Shown piece by piece: positions 9,192 through 18,083 of a DNA stretch of 64,000 bases. Made by a program: the position numbers and the translations under genes. The stretch lies in contig NZ_CH672376.1 of NCBI RefSeq assembly GCF_000153105.1, positions 392,711 through 456,710 on the forward strand, in the 5' to 3' direction. Position 1 is the stretch's first letter. Each line of letters opens with the position of its first letter. The notes under the pieces are model-generated. The model did no database searches and was not told where the DNA came from. It saw only the letters and a list, made by a program, of their open reading frames with translations. This DNA is from Blastopirellula marina DSM 3645. Its GTDB lineage: Bacteria; Planctomycetota; Planctomycetia; Pirellulales; Pirellulaceae.

Positions 9192-11405
9192 ATGCCTCCC
9201 AAAGACGCTAGCATGCGAAGTTCGGCCATGATCGCGGTGGTGCTTGTTCAATTTCTGATCGGCGCCTTGATCTGCATCGTCGGCATCTTGCGGATCGACA
9301 CGAACATCGAAGATGTCATGCAATGGCTCCCCGACCATTCGGACGAGCGTGCGTTGTATGAGTCACTCGTATCGCGGTTTGGCGTCGATGACTTTCTGCT
9401 GGTAACGTGGGACGGCTGTATGGCCGGCGACCCGCGCCGGCAACGGGTCGAAGATCGGTTGCAGCAAGACGATGTGAACGGGCTGGTCGCGAAGACGATC
9501 TCCGGCGCCGACTTACTGGAGACCAACGGCGCGGCCTATGAGACGCCGGCTGCGATCATCGAGCGGTTTCGCGGGTTTTTCTTTGGTCAGAACGACCAGA
9601 CTTGCATCGCGATCATTCTGACCCAATCAGGCATGACCAATCGCTTGGAGTCGATGGAGTTTGTCGAAACGGTCGTGCGCGATAGCGTGGGCGCCGATCA
9701 ACCGGGGTTGCTGATCGTCGGTTATCCGGCGATCTCGGCGGAAGGGGATAAGCTGATCCGCCAAAACCTGACCAACGCGTTGTTGCCGTGTTGCCTGTTG
9801 GCGACGGGGGTGGCTTGGTTCTTTCTCCGAGATCTGCGGCTGGTTCTGGTGGTCTTCCTCACCAGCGGCGTCGCCAGCGGCACGAGCATCGCCATGGTGA
9901 CCTTGAGCGGTTACAAATGGGGCGGACTCACATCGGCGATTCCTGCGCTCACGTTTATCCTGTCGGTCTCCGGTACGCTGCACCTGATCAATTATGCACG
10001 CGGCGCCGAACATGATTCGATCGCGGCAACGGCGCTGCGGCTTGGTTGGAAGCCGTGTCTATTTTCCGCATTGACGACGGCGGTCAGCATGCTGTCGCTT
10101 AGTCATAGCGAATATCAAGCGATCCGCGAGTTCGGGTTCTTCTGCGCTGTGGGCGTCGTGAATTCGGTCTTTTGGCAATTGGCGTTCGCGCCTTGGGCGC
10201 TGCAGTTGATCGCAGGAAAAATCGAGACCGGTCGCGCTGGCGCTTCGCTGGTGCGGATGCATGATTGGACAGCGGCGCATTCCCTGTTTGTCTTTGGCGT
10301 GTTCACCGTGACGCTCGTAGTGACCGCTAGTGGATTGCCGCTGCTCCAGAGCGGGCTCGAGGTCGAAGAGATGTTTGGATCTGAGATCGCGACGATTCGC
10401 GACGTCGCCCGCTTTGAGGCGAAGATCGGTCCGATCGATCAAACCGAACTGCTGATCGAGTTTTTTGACGCGGATCCGGCCCAGGTCGCGGATCGAGCGG
10501 CCGCGATTCGCCAACTGCAAACAGCACTGGTAGAGACCCCGGAAGTTGACGCAACTTTGTCCGCGACCGCTTGGCTGCCGCCGGAATCGGAGCAGCGCGG
10601 GATCGCCGGCGTGAGCGCGCGCGTCTTGTACCGCAAGAAACTGGCCGGCTTACGTGAGCAATTGACCGAGACCTCTTATTTGTCGCTCCAGTCGTCTCCC
10701 GCTGGCGAAGCAACCGAAACTTGGCGAATCAGTCTACGTTTTCCCTTTTCCAAAAGCGTTGATTTTGAGCAGCTGCGCGATTCGGTGGCGATTGTCGCCC
10801 AGCAGGAACTAGTGAAACGCTATTCGCCTGACCAGATCCAGATTCAACAGACCGGCGTCGGTCTGCTGTACCACGTCGCGCAAAACAAGTTAATGGCCGA
10901 TCTCTTTTTTAACTATCTGCTGGCGTTCGCCGTCATCTGCCCGTTGATGATGCTGGCCCTTTGGTCGGTTCCGTTGGGGCTGTTGTCGATGATCCCCAAC
11001 TGCTTTCCGGCGATCTGCTTGTACGGAGCGATCGGGCTGTGGGGGCAACCAATCGATATCGGGATCGCGATCGCCGGTTGTATCGCGCTAGGAATCGCGG
11101 TCGACGATACGACCCATTTCATGATGCGGGCCAAAGAAATTGCATTCCGCGAGGGGGGATCGACCAGAATCACTCGCAGCGCGATCCGCACCGCCTATTC
11201 GCAATGTTCCCGCGCCATGTTGGCGACCACGTTGATCGCATCGGTGGGACTGGCCGCTTTCTTAAACCAGACGTTGTTGGTGATGTCTCGCTTCTCGCTG
11301 GTCTTGATACTCTCGCTGCTGATCGCACTGGTGTGCGATCTGTTGCTGCTGCCGGCGCTGCTTTATACGTTTCGCGTGACGGATCAAGTGGATGTAGACG
11401 CGTAA
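9192..11405 (+). CDS. RND/MMPL-family exporter
   Basis: Inner-membrane transporter of about 737 aa with the RND superfamily layout: one N-terminal helix, a large periplasmic loop (about 35-185), a five-helix block, then a second loop and block. The second block contains GIAVDDTTHFMM, matching the proton-relay region of MMPL/HpnN-type lipid exporters, and the first block has a sterol-sensing-like fold. The size suits a standalone bacterial lipid exporter rather than a tripartite drug pump. I took the ATG at 9192; an ATG at 9213 and a TTG at 9093 are alternatives. It converges on the acyl-ligase fusion gene with only 34 bases between them, so its cargo may be that enzyme's lipid product (inference). 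Confidence 0.88.
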   Translation: MPPKDASMRSSAMIAVVLVQFLIGALICIVGILRIDTNIEDVMQWLPDHSDERALYESLVSRFGVDDFLLVTWDGCMAGDPRRQRVEDRLQQDDVNGLVAKTISGADLLETNGAAYETPAAIIERFRGFFFGQNDQTCIAIILTQSGMTNRLESMEFVETVVRDSVGADQPGLLIVGYPAISAEGDKLIRQNLTNALLPCCLLATGVAWFFLRDLRLVLVVFLTSGVASGTSIAMVTLSGYKWGGLTSAIPALTFILSVSGTLHLINYARGAEHDSIAATALRLGWKPCLFSALTTAVSMLSLSHSEYQAIREFGFFCAVGVVNSVFWQLAFAPWALQLIAGKIETGRAGASLVRMHDWTAAHSLFVFGVFTVTLVVTASGLPLLQSGLEVEEMFGSEIATIRDVARFEAKIGPIDQTELLIEFFDADPAQVADRAAAIRQLQTALVETPEVDATLSATAWLPPESEQRGIAGVSARVLYRKKLAGLREQLTETSYLSLQSSPAGEATETWRISLRFPFSKSVDFEQLRDSVAIVAQQELVKRYSPDQIQIQQTGVGLLYHVAQNKLMADLFFNYLLAFAVICPLMMLALWSVPLGLLSMIPNCFPAICLYGAIGLWGQPIDIGIAIAGCIALGIAVDDTTHFMMRAKEIAFREGGSTRITRSAIRTAYSQCSRAMLATTLIASVGLAAFLNQTLLVMSRFSLVLILSLLIALVCDLLLLPALLYTFRVTDQVDVDA

Positions 11406-11439
11406 TCGCGAAAGTTCGCCGCCGCTATCCCCCACAAAT

Positions 11440-14400
11440 TCACGACGTAGAGAGTGAGGAGTTCGAGCGAGAAACGGTGATGGTTCGCTTTTCCACTCCT
11501 TTTGCCGCCAACACTCGTTCCATGTGGCTTTGGGATTGCGTCGTCGACAACGCTTGGAAGACGCTGAGCGCACTGTCGATCTCATCTTCGGTCAACGACG
11601 CAGTCACGGTCGCGCGGATTCTTGGCTTGTCCATCGGCACGGCTGGATAGAAGACCGGCACGACAAAGAGCCCGTGATCGCGACAGAAACCGACGGCTTC
11701 CAGCGTTTCTTGCTCGGTCGAGAAGATGATCGGAACGACCGCCGATTCGGTCGGCGGCACTTCAAAACCAAGTTGCCGCAGCCCGTTCACAAATTGGTCG
11801 CACAACCCTCGCAGGCGATCGGCCAAATGGGTCTCGCGTTGAATGATCTCCAAGCATTTGCGAGCCGCGCCGACTTGGGCCGCCGGCAAGGCCGCCGAGA
11901 AGACGAAGCCTCGGGCGGTATGCTTGAGAAAGTCGATGATCTCTTGGCGAGCCGCGATAAAGCCGCCGCAGCTGGCGATCGACTTCGAGAGCGTGCCCAT
12001 CTTGATGTCGATCGCGTCGTCCGGCAGGTCGAAGTGTTCTTGAATTCCCTTGCCGGTTTTGCCGATCACGCCCAAGCTGTGCGCTTCGTCCACCATCAAC
12101 ATCGCGCCGTACTCGCGACATAGTTCGATGATGCGTGGGAGCGGAGCGATATCGCCTTCCATCGAATAGACGGCGTCGACGATGACAAGCATGCGTCGTC
12201 CACGGTGTTCTTTGAGAAGCTGTTCCAGCTCTTCCATGTTGTTGTGAGAGAACATCAGGAAGGTCGCCGCCGAGAACTGGCAGCCGTCGACGATGCTCGC
12301 ATGGTTCAGCTCGTCGCCGATGACGAAGTCCCCTTTGCCGACCAGAGCGGCGACCGTCGCCAGATTCGTCATGAAGCCGCTGCTATAGACGATCGCGTCG
12401 TCGGAATGGAAGAACTTGGCTATCTCCTGCTCAAGTTGTCGATGCGCGTCAAAGGTGCCGGCCAGCAGACGCACGCCGTGGGCGCCTGTCCCGTACAAGG
12501 CGATCGCTTCTTCAGCAGCCTGGTTGATCTCGGGTCGATTGATCAGGCCCAGATAGCTGTACGACGCCATCATCAGCATCTTTCGGCCGTCGACCCAGAC
12601 ATGACTGCCTTCTTGTCTTTCGATCACGGTGCCGAAGTAGTCGTGCCCTGCATCGCGAAATTGATGAAAGCGTTGGAGGCCTTCTTGGAAGAAGCCGAGA
12701 TAGTCGGCCTGCGTCAGCGCCGCACGCCCATTGCCGCCGGCCAACGAATTGGAAGGTACGCGACGACCGAGGAACTGACTCAGCTCGTCGATGGTATGTT
12801 GCTGATAAAGCGTGTCGGCTTCGACGCTGAAGCCCAACTTCTTCTCGAGCCGAGCGCCGATGTCGGCGGCCGCCAGCGAGTCGACGCCGAGCGACGTGAA
12901 CGTCGTGTGTCCATCTAGCGGCGGGAGCTGTTGCTCTTCGTCGCTGGCCCACGCTTGCAAAATGTCGCAGATGATCGTGGTCAGTTCGGCCGAACCAGAG
13001 AGAGAAGTCTCGACCGTTTCCGGCGTGCGGACCGCCGATTCAAAGACGATTTCAAAATCGCCGCTTTCAAAGCGTTTTTTGGCGAGTTGCCGCTGTACTT
13101 TTCCGCTAGAAGTAGTCGGAAAGGTCGTGGGGCGCACGAACATCAAATCGGTCAGCGCCACTTCAAACTGATTGAGGATCGCCGAGCGAAGCGTGTCGAT
13201 CTTGTGGTGAAGATCGACCACCTCGCCGTTGCCGCCGCCGTTGTTGGACCAGCGAACCATCTCGCGCGTTCCTGCGGCGATTACCAGCAGTTTTTCTTCG
13301 CCATTGCTCTCGACCGAAAATGCGGCGCAACTGTTCGGTTCGATCACTTCGAAGTGCTGCTCAACCAACTCCTCAATATCTTGCGGATAGATATTTCGAC
13401 CGCGAATGATGATCAGGTCTTTCAGGCGACCGGTGACATACAATTGTCCGTCGCGGAGAAAACCATAGTCGCCGGTACGGAGCCAGTTGCGATCGTCTCC
13501 CGCTAACTTGGCTTGGAACGCTTCGACGGTCTCGTTGGTCCGATGCCAGTATCCCTGAGCGACGCTGTCGCCGTTGAGCCAGATTTCTCCAACCTCTTGG
13601 GCTTTGCGCTCGACAAAAGTCTGGGGATCGACGATCCGAACTTCCAGGTCAGAGCCGACCTGGCCGCAACTGACAAGCGGTTGCCCCTGATCCGAATCGA
13701 CAATCCGATGCTGGACGAGTTGGGCGGAGTCGACCCTGGCAATTTCGGTGTGCGCAAGCGGCGGACCGCCAGAAACGAGGAGCGTCGTTTCGGCCATGCC
13801 GTAGCAAGGGAAGAAGGCCTCCGAACGGAAGCCGCAGTCGGCGAACGCTGCACTGAACCGCTGCAGAGTCTCGGCACGGACTGGCTCGGATCCGTTGAAG
13901 GTGATATTCAAGGTCGAGAGGTCGAGGCTTTTCTTCTGCTCGGAAGTGATTTTTTTCGCGCACAGATCGAAGGCGAAATTGGGAGCGCCGGTCGCTGTCG
14001 CGCCGAAGTCCGTCACCGTTTGCAGCCACTTGATCGGTTCGCGCAGGAAGGTGTTGGGCGCCATCAGCACCGACGGGGCTCCGACAAACAGCGGCGCCAG
14101 AATGCCGCCGATCAGACCCATGTCGTGGAACATCGGCAACCAAGAGACGACCAACGAATCTTGGGTGAATTGAAAATACTTCTGGATCAGACGCTCGTTG
14201 GCGACGATGTTTCCATGCGTCACCATCACTCCCTTGGGAACTGCGGTCGAGCCCGACGTGTATTGCAGGAACGCCAATTGGTCGCTGCGAAGTTGCGGCA
14301 ACGATCCGCAGCGCGATGTGCTCAGTTCATTGGTCGCAAGGACCGCAGATCGCGGCATCGCACGCGCGATTTCCGCTTCGACATTCCGCTTGGTCTCGGA

Positions 14401-14748
14401 AGCGCAGAGCAACAAACGCGGAGAACAGTCCTCGGCGATGGTGAGGATACGTTCCGCGTTGCGATTCTTCTTGGGGGGATAGGCGGGGACTGCGACGATC
14501 CCGGCGTACAGACAGCCGAGAAAAGCTTCAATGAAATCAAGACCGGCGGGGTACATCAGCAACGCTCGATCGCCAGGTTCAACAACCTGCAGTAAGCGGT
14601 GAGCTATTTCCTGAGCACGTGAATCGAGATCTCGGTAGTTGACCGAGATCTGCTCGTCGTCCGATTTCAGAAAGGTAAATGCGGCATTGTCCCCCTGCGA
14701 TTCCACATGGGAACGCAAGGAATCAAGGAGGGTCTCGGGCTTCTTCAT
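11440..14748 (-). CDS. Fusion: fatty-acyl-AMP ligase / ACP / alpha-oxoamine synthase
   Basis: A 1102-aa three-domain enzyme. Residues 1-570 are a fatty-acyl-AMP ligase: YTSGST at 163-168, YGMAE at 316-320, the FAAL-type GRLKDLIIIRGRNIYPQDIE at 440-459, and SGK with the catalytic lysine at 550. Residues about 590-662 are an acyl carrier protein with GVDSL, Ser624 being the phosphopantetheine site. Residues 704-1080 are a PLP-dependent alpha-oxoamine synthase (serine palmitoyltransferase/BioF/KBL family) with DEAH at 887-890 and the PLP lysine in GTLSKS, Lys922. The expected chemistry is to activate a fatty acid as acyl-AMP, load it on the ACP and condense it with an amino acid, losing CO2, to give a 3-ketosphinganine-like amino ketone. 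The amino acid (Ser, Ala or Gly) cannot be read from sequence. Monocistronic. Confidence 0.93.
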   Translation of the reverse strand: MKKPETLLDSLRSHVESQGDNAAFTFLKSDDEQISVNYRDLDSRAQEIAHRLLQVVEPGDRALLMYPAGLDFIEAFLGCLYAGIVAVPAYPPKKNRNAERILTIAEDCSPRLLLCASETKRNVEAEIARAMPRSAVLATNELSTSRCGSLPQLRSDQLAFLQYTSGSTAVPKGVMVTHGNIVANERLIQKYFQFTQDSLVVSWLPMFHDMGLIGGILAPLFVGAPSVLMAPNTFLREPIKWLQTVTDFGATATGAPNFAFDLCAKKITSEQKKSLDLSTLNITFNGSEPVRAETLQRFSAAFADCGFRSEAFFPCYGMAETTLLVSGGPPLAHTEIARVDSAQLVQHRIVDSDQGQPLVSCGQVGSDLEVRIVDPQTFVERKAQEVGEIWLNGDSVAQGYWHRTNETVEAFQAKLAGDDRNWLRTGDYGFLRDGQLYVTGRLKDLIIIRGRNIYPQDIEELVEQHFEVIEPNSCAAFSVESNGEEKLLVIAAGTREMVRWSNNGGGNGEVVDLHHKIDTLRSAILNQFEVALTDLMFVRPTTFPTTSSGKVQRQLAKKRFESGDFEIVFESAVRTPETVETSLSGSAELTTIICDILQAWASDEEQQLPPLDGHTTFTSLGVDSLAAADIGARLEKKLGFSVEADTLYQQHTIDELSQFLGRRVPSNSLAGGNGRAALTQADYLGFFQEGLQRFHQFRDAGHDYFGTVIERQEGSHVWVDGRKMLMMASYSYLGLINRPEINQAAEEAIALYGTGAHGVRLLAGTFDAHRQLEQEIAKFFHSDDAIVYSSGFMTNLATVAALVGKGDFVIGDELNHASIVDGCQFSAATFLMFSHNNMEELEQLLKEHRGRRMLVIVDAVYSMEGDIAPLPRIIELCREYGAMLMVDEAHSLGVIGKTGKGIQEHFDLPDDAIDIKMGTLSKSIASCGGFIAARQEIIDFLKHTARGFVFSAALPAAQVGAARKCLEIIQRETHLADRLRGLCDQFVNGLRQLGFEVPPTESAVVPIIFSTEQETLEAVGFCRDHGLFVVPVFYPAVPMDKPRIRATVTASLTEDEIDSALSVFQALSTTQSQSHMERVLAAKGVEKRTITVSRSNSSLSTS

Positions 14749-14804
14749 CTGTTACCCTCATCGCATCAGAGCGTTTGAACATTATCGAACAATTGCAGGG
14801 ACGT

Positions 14805-14880
14805 CGAGTTGTCCACGAAATTCACATTTCCCAATGTGTCCACAATGTCCAATGCAACTACAATACCCAATGTAATTGCA
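14805..14880 (-). promoter_or_regulatory. Short repeat cluster upstream of the fusion enzyme
   Basis: Upstream of the FAAL fusion, read on its strand, the words ACATTGGG, GCATTGGA, ACATTGTGGA and ACACATTGGG recur within about 45 bases (AATGT/AATGC on the plus strand at 14833, 14844, 14851 and 14869). TGTCCA also repeats three times. This could be an operator array for a lipid-responsive regulator. Nothing else recognisable lies between 14749 and 15231. Confidence 0.35.
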
Positions 14881-15444
14881 TAAGCAATCCTTTGCCGGAT
14901 CGAAAATGGCTCGATTGGTTTTTATTCAAAACCGAAACGGAGGGGGCGACTTTTCTGCCTGCGGGGTTTTTGCCGCCTCTAGCGTCTTGTCTAGCCCGTT
15001 CAAAGGTGATGGCTCGCGATCTCTCAAGGTTCCGAACGGAGAATCGTGGCTTGCGAATCACCGCCAGGTGCGTCATGGATCTCGCCATCAGAGCTCTCTG
15101 GCGGTCAAAGCGATCCAGATGGCCGTAAGTTGTTTCATGTCAAGCAATATCGATCTCGAACGATCGCGTTCTAGTCCTTGCTTACATCCGGTCAAGATCT
15201 CGGCCGCTCGTGGTCTTACATCGCGGATCGCTCAACGTAAATGCCCCCAGAGCCAGGGGACGTGCCCGTAATCTGAATCGCCTAATGATCGCATGGCGCC
15301 ATCCGACGCAGGTGGTGAATTTGGCGCGGGTTGTTCGGCGTTGTCTTCGCCAGGGCGGTTGTGCGGGTAGTCATGCTCGATCGGATCGCCAGAGGCCCAT
15401 AAATCGAACAATCGTGCGGAATCAGGATCTCCCCCAAGCGATCG

Positions 15445-15666
15445 CTATAGGTCGCAATCTTGCTCTCTCAATTTCTGTTCCAGCCATGCGATTCCTCGTT
15501 CTGTTCCCCTTTCCCAATCGCTCAACAGGTGATCTGTATTCGCCAATGCCCCGGGATTGATTCCAGTCAATTTGAGGATCAACGCTTCCACTTGCTCAGG
15601 AAACGGGTGCATTTTGTGAACCAACAGATCCGTCAGTGGGTGGTCGTGTGGTCGTCCATTTCCCAT
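15445..15666 (-). CDS. Small conserved-looking protein, possibly truncated
   Basis: A 73-aa cytoplasmic protein starting MGNGRPHDHPLTDLLVHKMH. A GGGGAG ribosome-binding site overlaps the end of the YjbQ gene, only 3 bases away, so it is co-transcribed with it. Its TAG stop (15445-15447) is followed in the same frame by 70 open codons to a TGA at 15232, including the motif HNRPGEDNAE, which resembles [10 protein letters not shown] in YjbQ. The protein may therefore be a truncated form of a longer ancestor. Function unknown. Confidence 0.65.
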   Translation of the reverse strand: MGNGRPHDHPLTDLLVHKMHPFPEQVEALILKLTGINPGALANTDHLLSDWERGTERGIAWLEQKLREQDCDL

Positions 15667-15669
15667 TGG

Positions 15670-16104
15670 TCACTCCCCAATCACCTTCACCAAAATCCGC
15701 TTCCGCCGCTTCCCATCAAACTCGTAATAAAAAATATGCTCCCACGGCCCCAGATGCAGCTTCCCCTTGGTGATCGCGACCACCACTTCGCGTCCCATGA
15801 TCTGGCGTTTGTGATGCGCATCGGCGTTGTCTTCGCCGGTGCGGTTGTGCAGATAGCCTCCTTGGGCAGGATCGCTGCCGGGGTTGAAGGGAACGAGTTG
15901 TTCGAGCCAACGATCATAGTCGGCGTGCAGGCCTGACTCGTTGTCATTGATAAAGACAGACGCGGTGATGTGCATCGCATTCACTAGCACCATCCCTTCT
16001 TGCACGCCGCTGTCGGCGACCGCTTGCTCGATGTCGCGGTGGATCGAGATGATTTGCCGCCGTTGCGGCACGTCCATCCAAAGTTCTTGGGTGTGCGATT
16101 TCAT
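15670..16104 (-). CDS. yjbQ: YjbQ/UPF0047 family protein
   Basis: A 144-aa single-domain protein, full length for UPF0047 (YjbQ). Family members show weak secondary thiamine-phosphate synthase activity, but their true role is unclear. Diagnostic motifs are [12 protein letters not shown] near residue 45, [19 protein letters not shown] at 86-104 with the conserved metal-site histidines, and [14 protein letters not shown] near the end. It is the first gene of a two-gene unit with the 73-aa protein. Confidence 0.93.
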   Translation of the reverse strand: MKSHTQELWMDVPQRRQIISIHRDIEQAVADSGVQEGMVLVNAMHITASVFINDNESGLHADYDRWLEQLVPFNPGSDPAQGGYLHNRTGEDNADAHHKRQIMGREVVVAITKGKLHLGPWEHIFYYEFDGKRRKRILVKVIGE

Positions 16105-16172
16105 GAAAAGCGGGCCTTCGAGTGAATACGGTTCGAGCGGTGACTTAGCGCCAGTTTAGACGACTAGATCTG

Positions 16173-16600
16173 GTCGGTCATTCGCTGGGGACGTGAAGCT
16201 TCGGTAAGGGATCCGGCCGGAACCCTCGGTTGAAGAATCTCAGCCAGGGGTGGGCAAGTCGCCCATTGCTCCCCAAAGACAGCAGCAATCAATCTCGGTA
16301 GGCGGTCTCGGCGGGACCGTCTCCGATGGTCTTAGGCTCGTTGGCACCGGCAAACTGGGGAAAATGGTTGATGCATCAGCGACCTTTTATGGTGGAGTGA
16401 CGTCCATTATCCGGCGATTGGAAGGTAAAGAGGAGTGTTATCGCATCGTAACTGCAATGGCTGCGACGAGGGAAAAAATGTGCAAAAAAACCAAGCTCCA
16501 TTGCGATCCGACAACAGGGCGATAAAGTAGAGCATTCCCCCCCCGGCAATCCGGGGGTAACCTGATTTTGTTATCTATTTCATTTTTTTGGGGAACATGC
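16173..16600 (+). promoter_or_regulatory. Leader A of pseudopilin 2 (duplicated upstream region)
   Basis: This intergenic stretch aligns in patches with 18084-18511, upstream of the next pseudopilin. The shared core has A-rich runs, ATTGCGATCC, and GCGATAAAGTAGAG at 16519-16532. Seven bases on is a perfect 7-bp hairpin, CCCCCGG-CAAT-CCGGGGG (16540-16557), 43 bases before the ATG. The GATAAAGT word may be a -10 element, in which case the hairpin is near the 5' end of the mRNA. Confidence 0.6.
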
Positions 16601-17569
16601 ATGTTTCGTTCCTATCATCGAGCTCGATCAGGGTTCACGCTGGTTGAGTTATTAGTAGTCATCGCCATCATCGGCGTCTTGATCGCTTTGTTGCTGCCGG
16701 CGGTGCAGCAAGCACGGGAAGCGGCGCGGCGGATGCAATGTTCCAACAATTTGAAACAGTTGGGAATTGTGATGCATAACTATCACGATACGTTCGGGCG
16801 TTTCACGCCGGGCGTTGTCGGACTTGTTAACTTTGACGGCGGTCGCGGCACCGGCAGCTTTGACGGCAATCCGCCGACGTGGATGCTCATGATCTTGCCG
16901 TTTATCGAACAGGCGGCGCTCTACGACGGCATGAAATCGCACTTGGACGGCGGCGGCAATCCAGCCACGGCGCCGGGACGATTTACGGTGATCGATGGTT
17001 TGACCTGCCCGAGCGATCCGAACGGTCGGAAGATCACCAATATCGAACCGTCCGTCTGGTCGGGTAATTTTGGGTTCGCCGGCAATTATGTTAGTTGCAG
17101 CGGATCGGAAGTTTTTACCCCGACCGCTGACGCCAATATGCGGAATCGTAACGGCATCTTCTATGCGAACTCGCGGACCGATTTGGCCGACGTTACCGAT
17201 GGAACGACCAACACGCTGCTAATGGGAGAGATCCTGGTCGTGCCGGACGTTGCTCCCCGCAACTCGACCAATCAAGATCTGCGCGGATCGTATTACTTTG
17301 GGCGTCGTGCGAGCGGTTCTTTCAGTACGTTGGAGCCGCCGAACACGATCGTCGGTGATCGCTCAAGCAGTTGTCGCAACTTCATGCGGGCGCCCTGTAA
17401 CGGGGCTGGCACGGACAACATGGTGATCTACAGTCGCAGCTTTCATCCAGGCGGCGCCGAATTTGGATTGGCGGACGGCTCGGTGCGGTTCATTTCGGAA
17501 ACGGTCGATCGCTCCGTCTATCAAGCGTATGGAACCCGCGGTGGTAACGAAACGCCTGGCGAACTTTGA
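16601..17569 (+). CDS. DUF1559 pseudopilin-like protein 2
   Basis: A 322-aa envelope protein. Leader MFRSYHRARSG is followed by [16 protein letters not shown], and the C-terminus has SFHPGG with the full H-X9-DG motif (DGSVRFI). The ATG at 16601 is preferred over a TTG at 16568. The mid-region TDGTTNTLLMGE is the usual DUF1559 core. A lipoprotein gene follows 102 bases downstream. This gene, its leader and its lipoprotein are duplicated in the next unit (18084-19886), suggesting an old tandem duplication. Confidence 0.92.
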   Translation: MFRSYHRARSGFTLVELLVVIAIIGVLIALLLPAVQQAREAARRMQCSNNLKQLGIVMHNYHDTFGRFTPGVVGLVNFDGGRGTGSFDGNPPTWMLMILPFIEQAALYDGMKSHLDGGGNPATAPGRFTVIDGLTCPSDPNGRKITNIEPSVWSGNFGFAGNYVSCSGSEVFTPTADANMRNRNGIFYANSRTDLADVTDGTTNTLLMGEILVVPDVAPRNSTNQDLRGSYYFGRRASGSFSTLEPPNTIVGDRSSSCRNFMRAPCNGAGTDNMVIYSRSFHPGGAEFGLADGSVRFISETVDRSVYQAYGTRGGNETPGEL

Positions 17570-17671
17570 GGATCGCCGGTCCTTGGTTGGCAAGTTGACG
17601 CTGGCGCCTTCCAGGTGCAGCGGCGTCTCGTTACCTGATTCATCCACCCTTCGCCCGCTCAGGTTTGACTC

Positions 17672-18082
17672 ATGTCATTTCGTTCCCCTCTCGCCAGCGT
17701 TGCGTTCGTCGCGTTTTGTTCGATCGCTTTATCCGGATGCTATGACCGCGGGCCGAAGTTACCTCCGACGGTTCCGGTCTCGGGTAACGTCACGCTGAAC
17801 GGGCAGCCGCTGACCAGGGGAATCATCACCTTTTCGCCAGTCGAGCCCGGTCCGGCGTCGAGCGGGCAAGTGATTGACGGTCAGATTGTCGAGTTGCGAA
17901 GCAACGGCATCAAGAGCGGCGTGGTCGTCGGTGAACATCGCGTGACCATCTATGACGAAGACGTCGAGTCTGGCTCGGTCGACATTGTGCCGAACCGGTA
18001 CGGCAGTCTTGATACGGCGCTTCAGGCGAGCGTTACCGAAACGGGACCAAACGCGTTTACGTTTGAATTGAAGCAAAACTAG
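17672..18082 (+). CDS. Transthyretin-like lipoprotein, partner of pseudopilin 2
   Basis: A 136-aa predicted lipoprotein with lipobox LSGC (Cys at 23) after a short hydrophobic signal. The mature part has VSGNVTLNGQPLTRGIITF, the first strands of a carboxypeptidase-regulatory-like beta sandwich, then a central GEHRVTIYDED strand. It follows pseudopilin 2 on the same strand. Role unknown; a periplasmic partner or scaffold for the pseudopilin is inferred from repeated pairing in this window. Confidence 0.87.
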   Translation: MSFRSPLASVAFVAFCSIALSGCYDRGPKLPPTVPVSGNVTLNGQPLTRGIITFSPVEPGPASSGQVIDGQIVELRSNGIKSGVVVGEHRVTIYDEDVESGSVDIVPNRYGSLDTALQASVTETGPNAFTFELKQN

Positions 18083-18083
18083 C

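Noticed and set aside
15232-16104. Idea that the interrupted 144-codon frame is a duplicate of yjbQ (also 144 codons)
   Set aside because: The shared HNR-GEDNA motif lies at different positions (about 102 versus 86) and the rest does not align, so equal length is chance.
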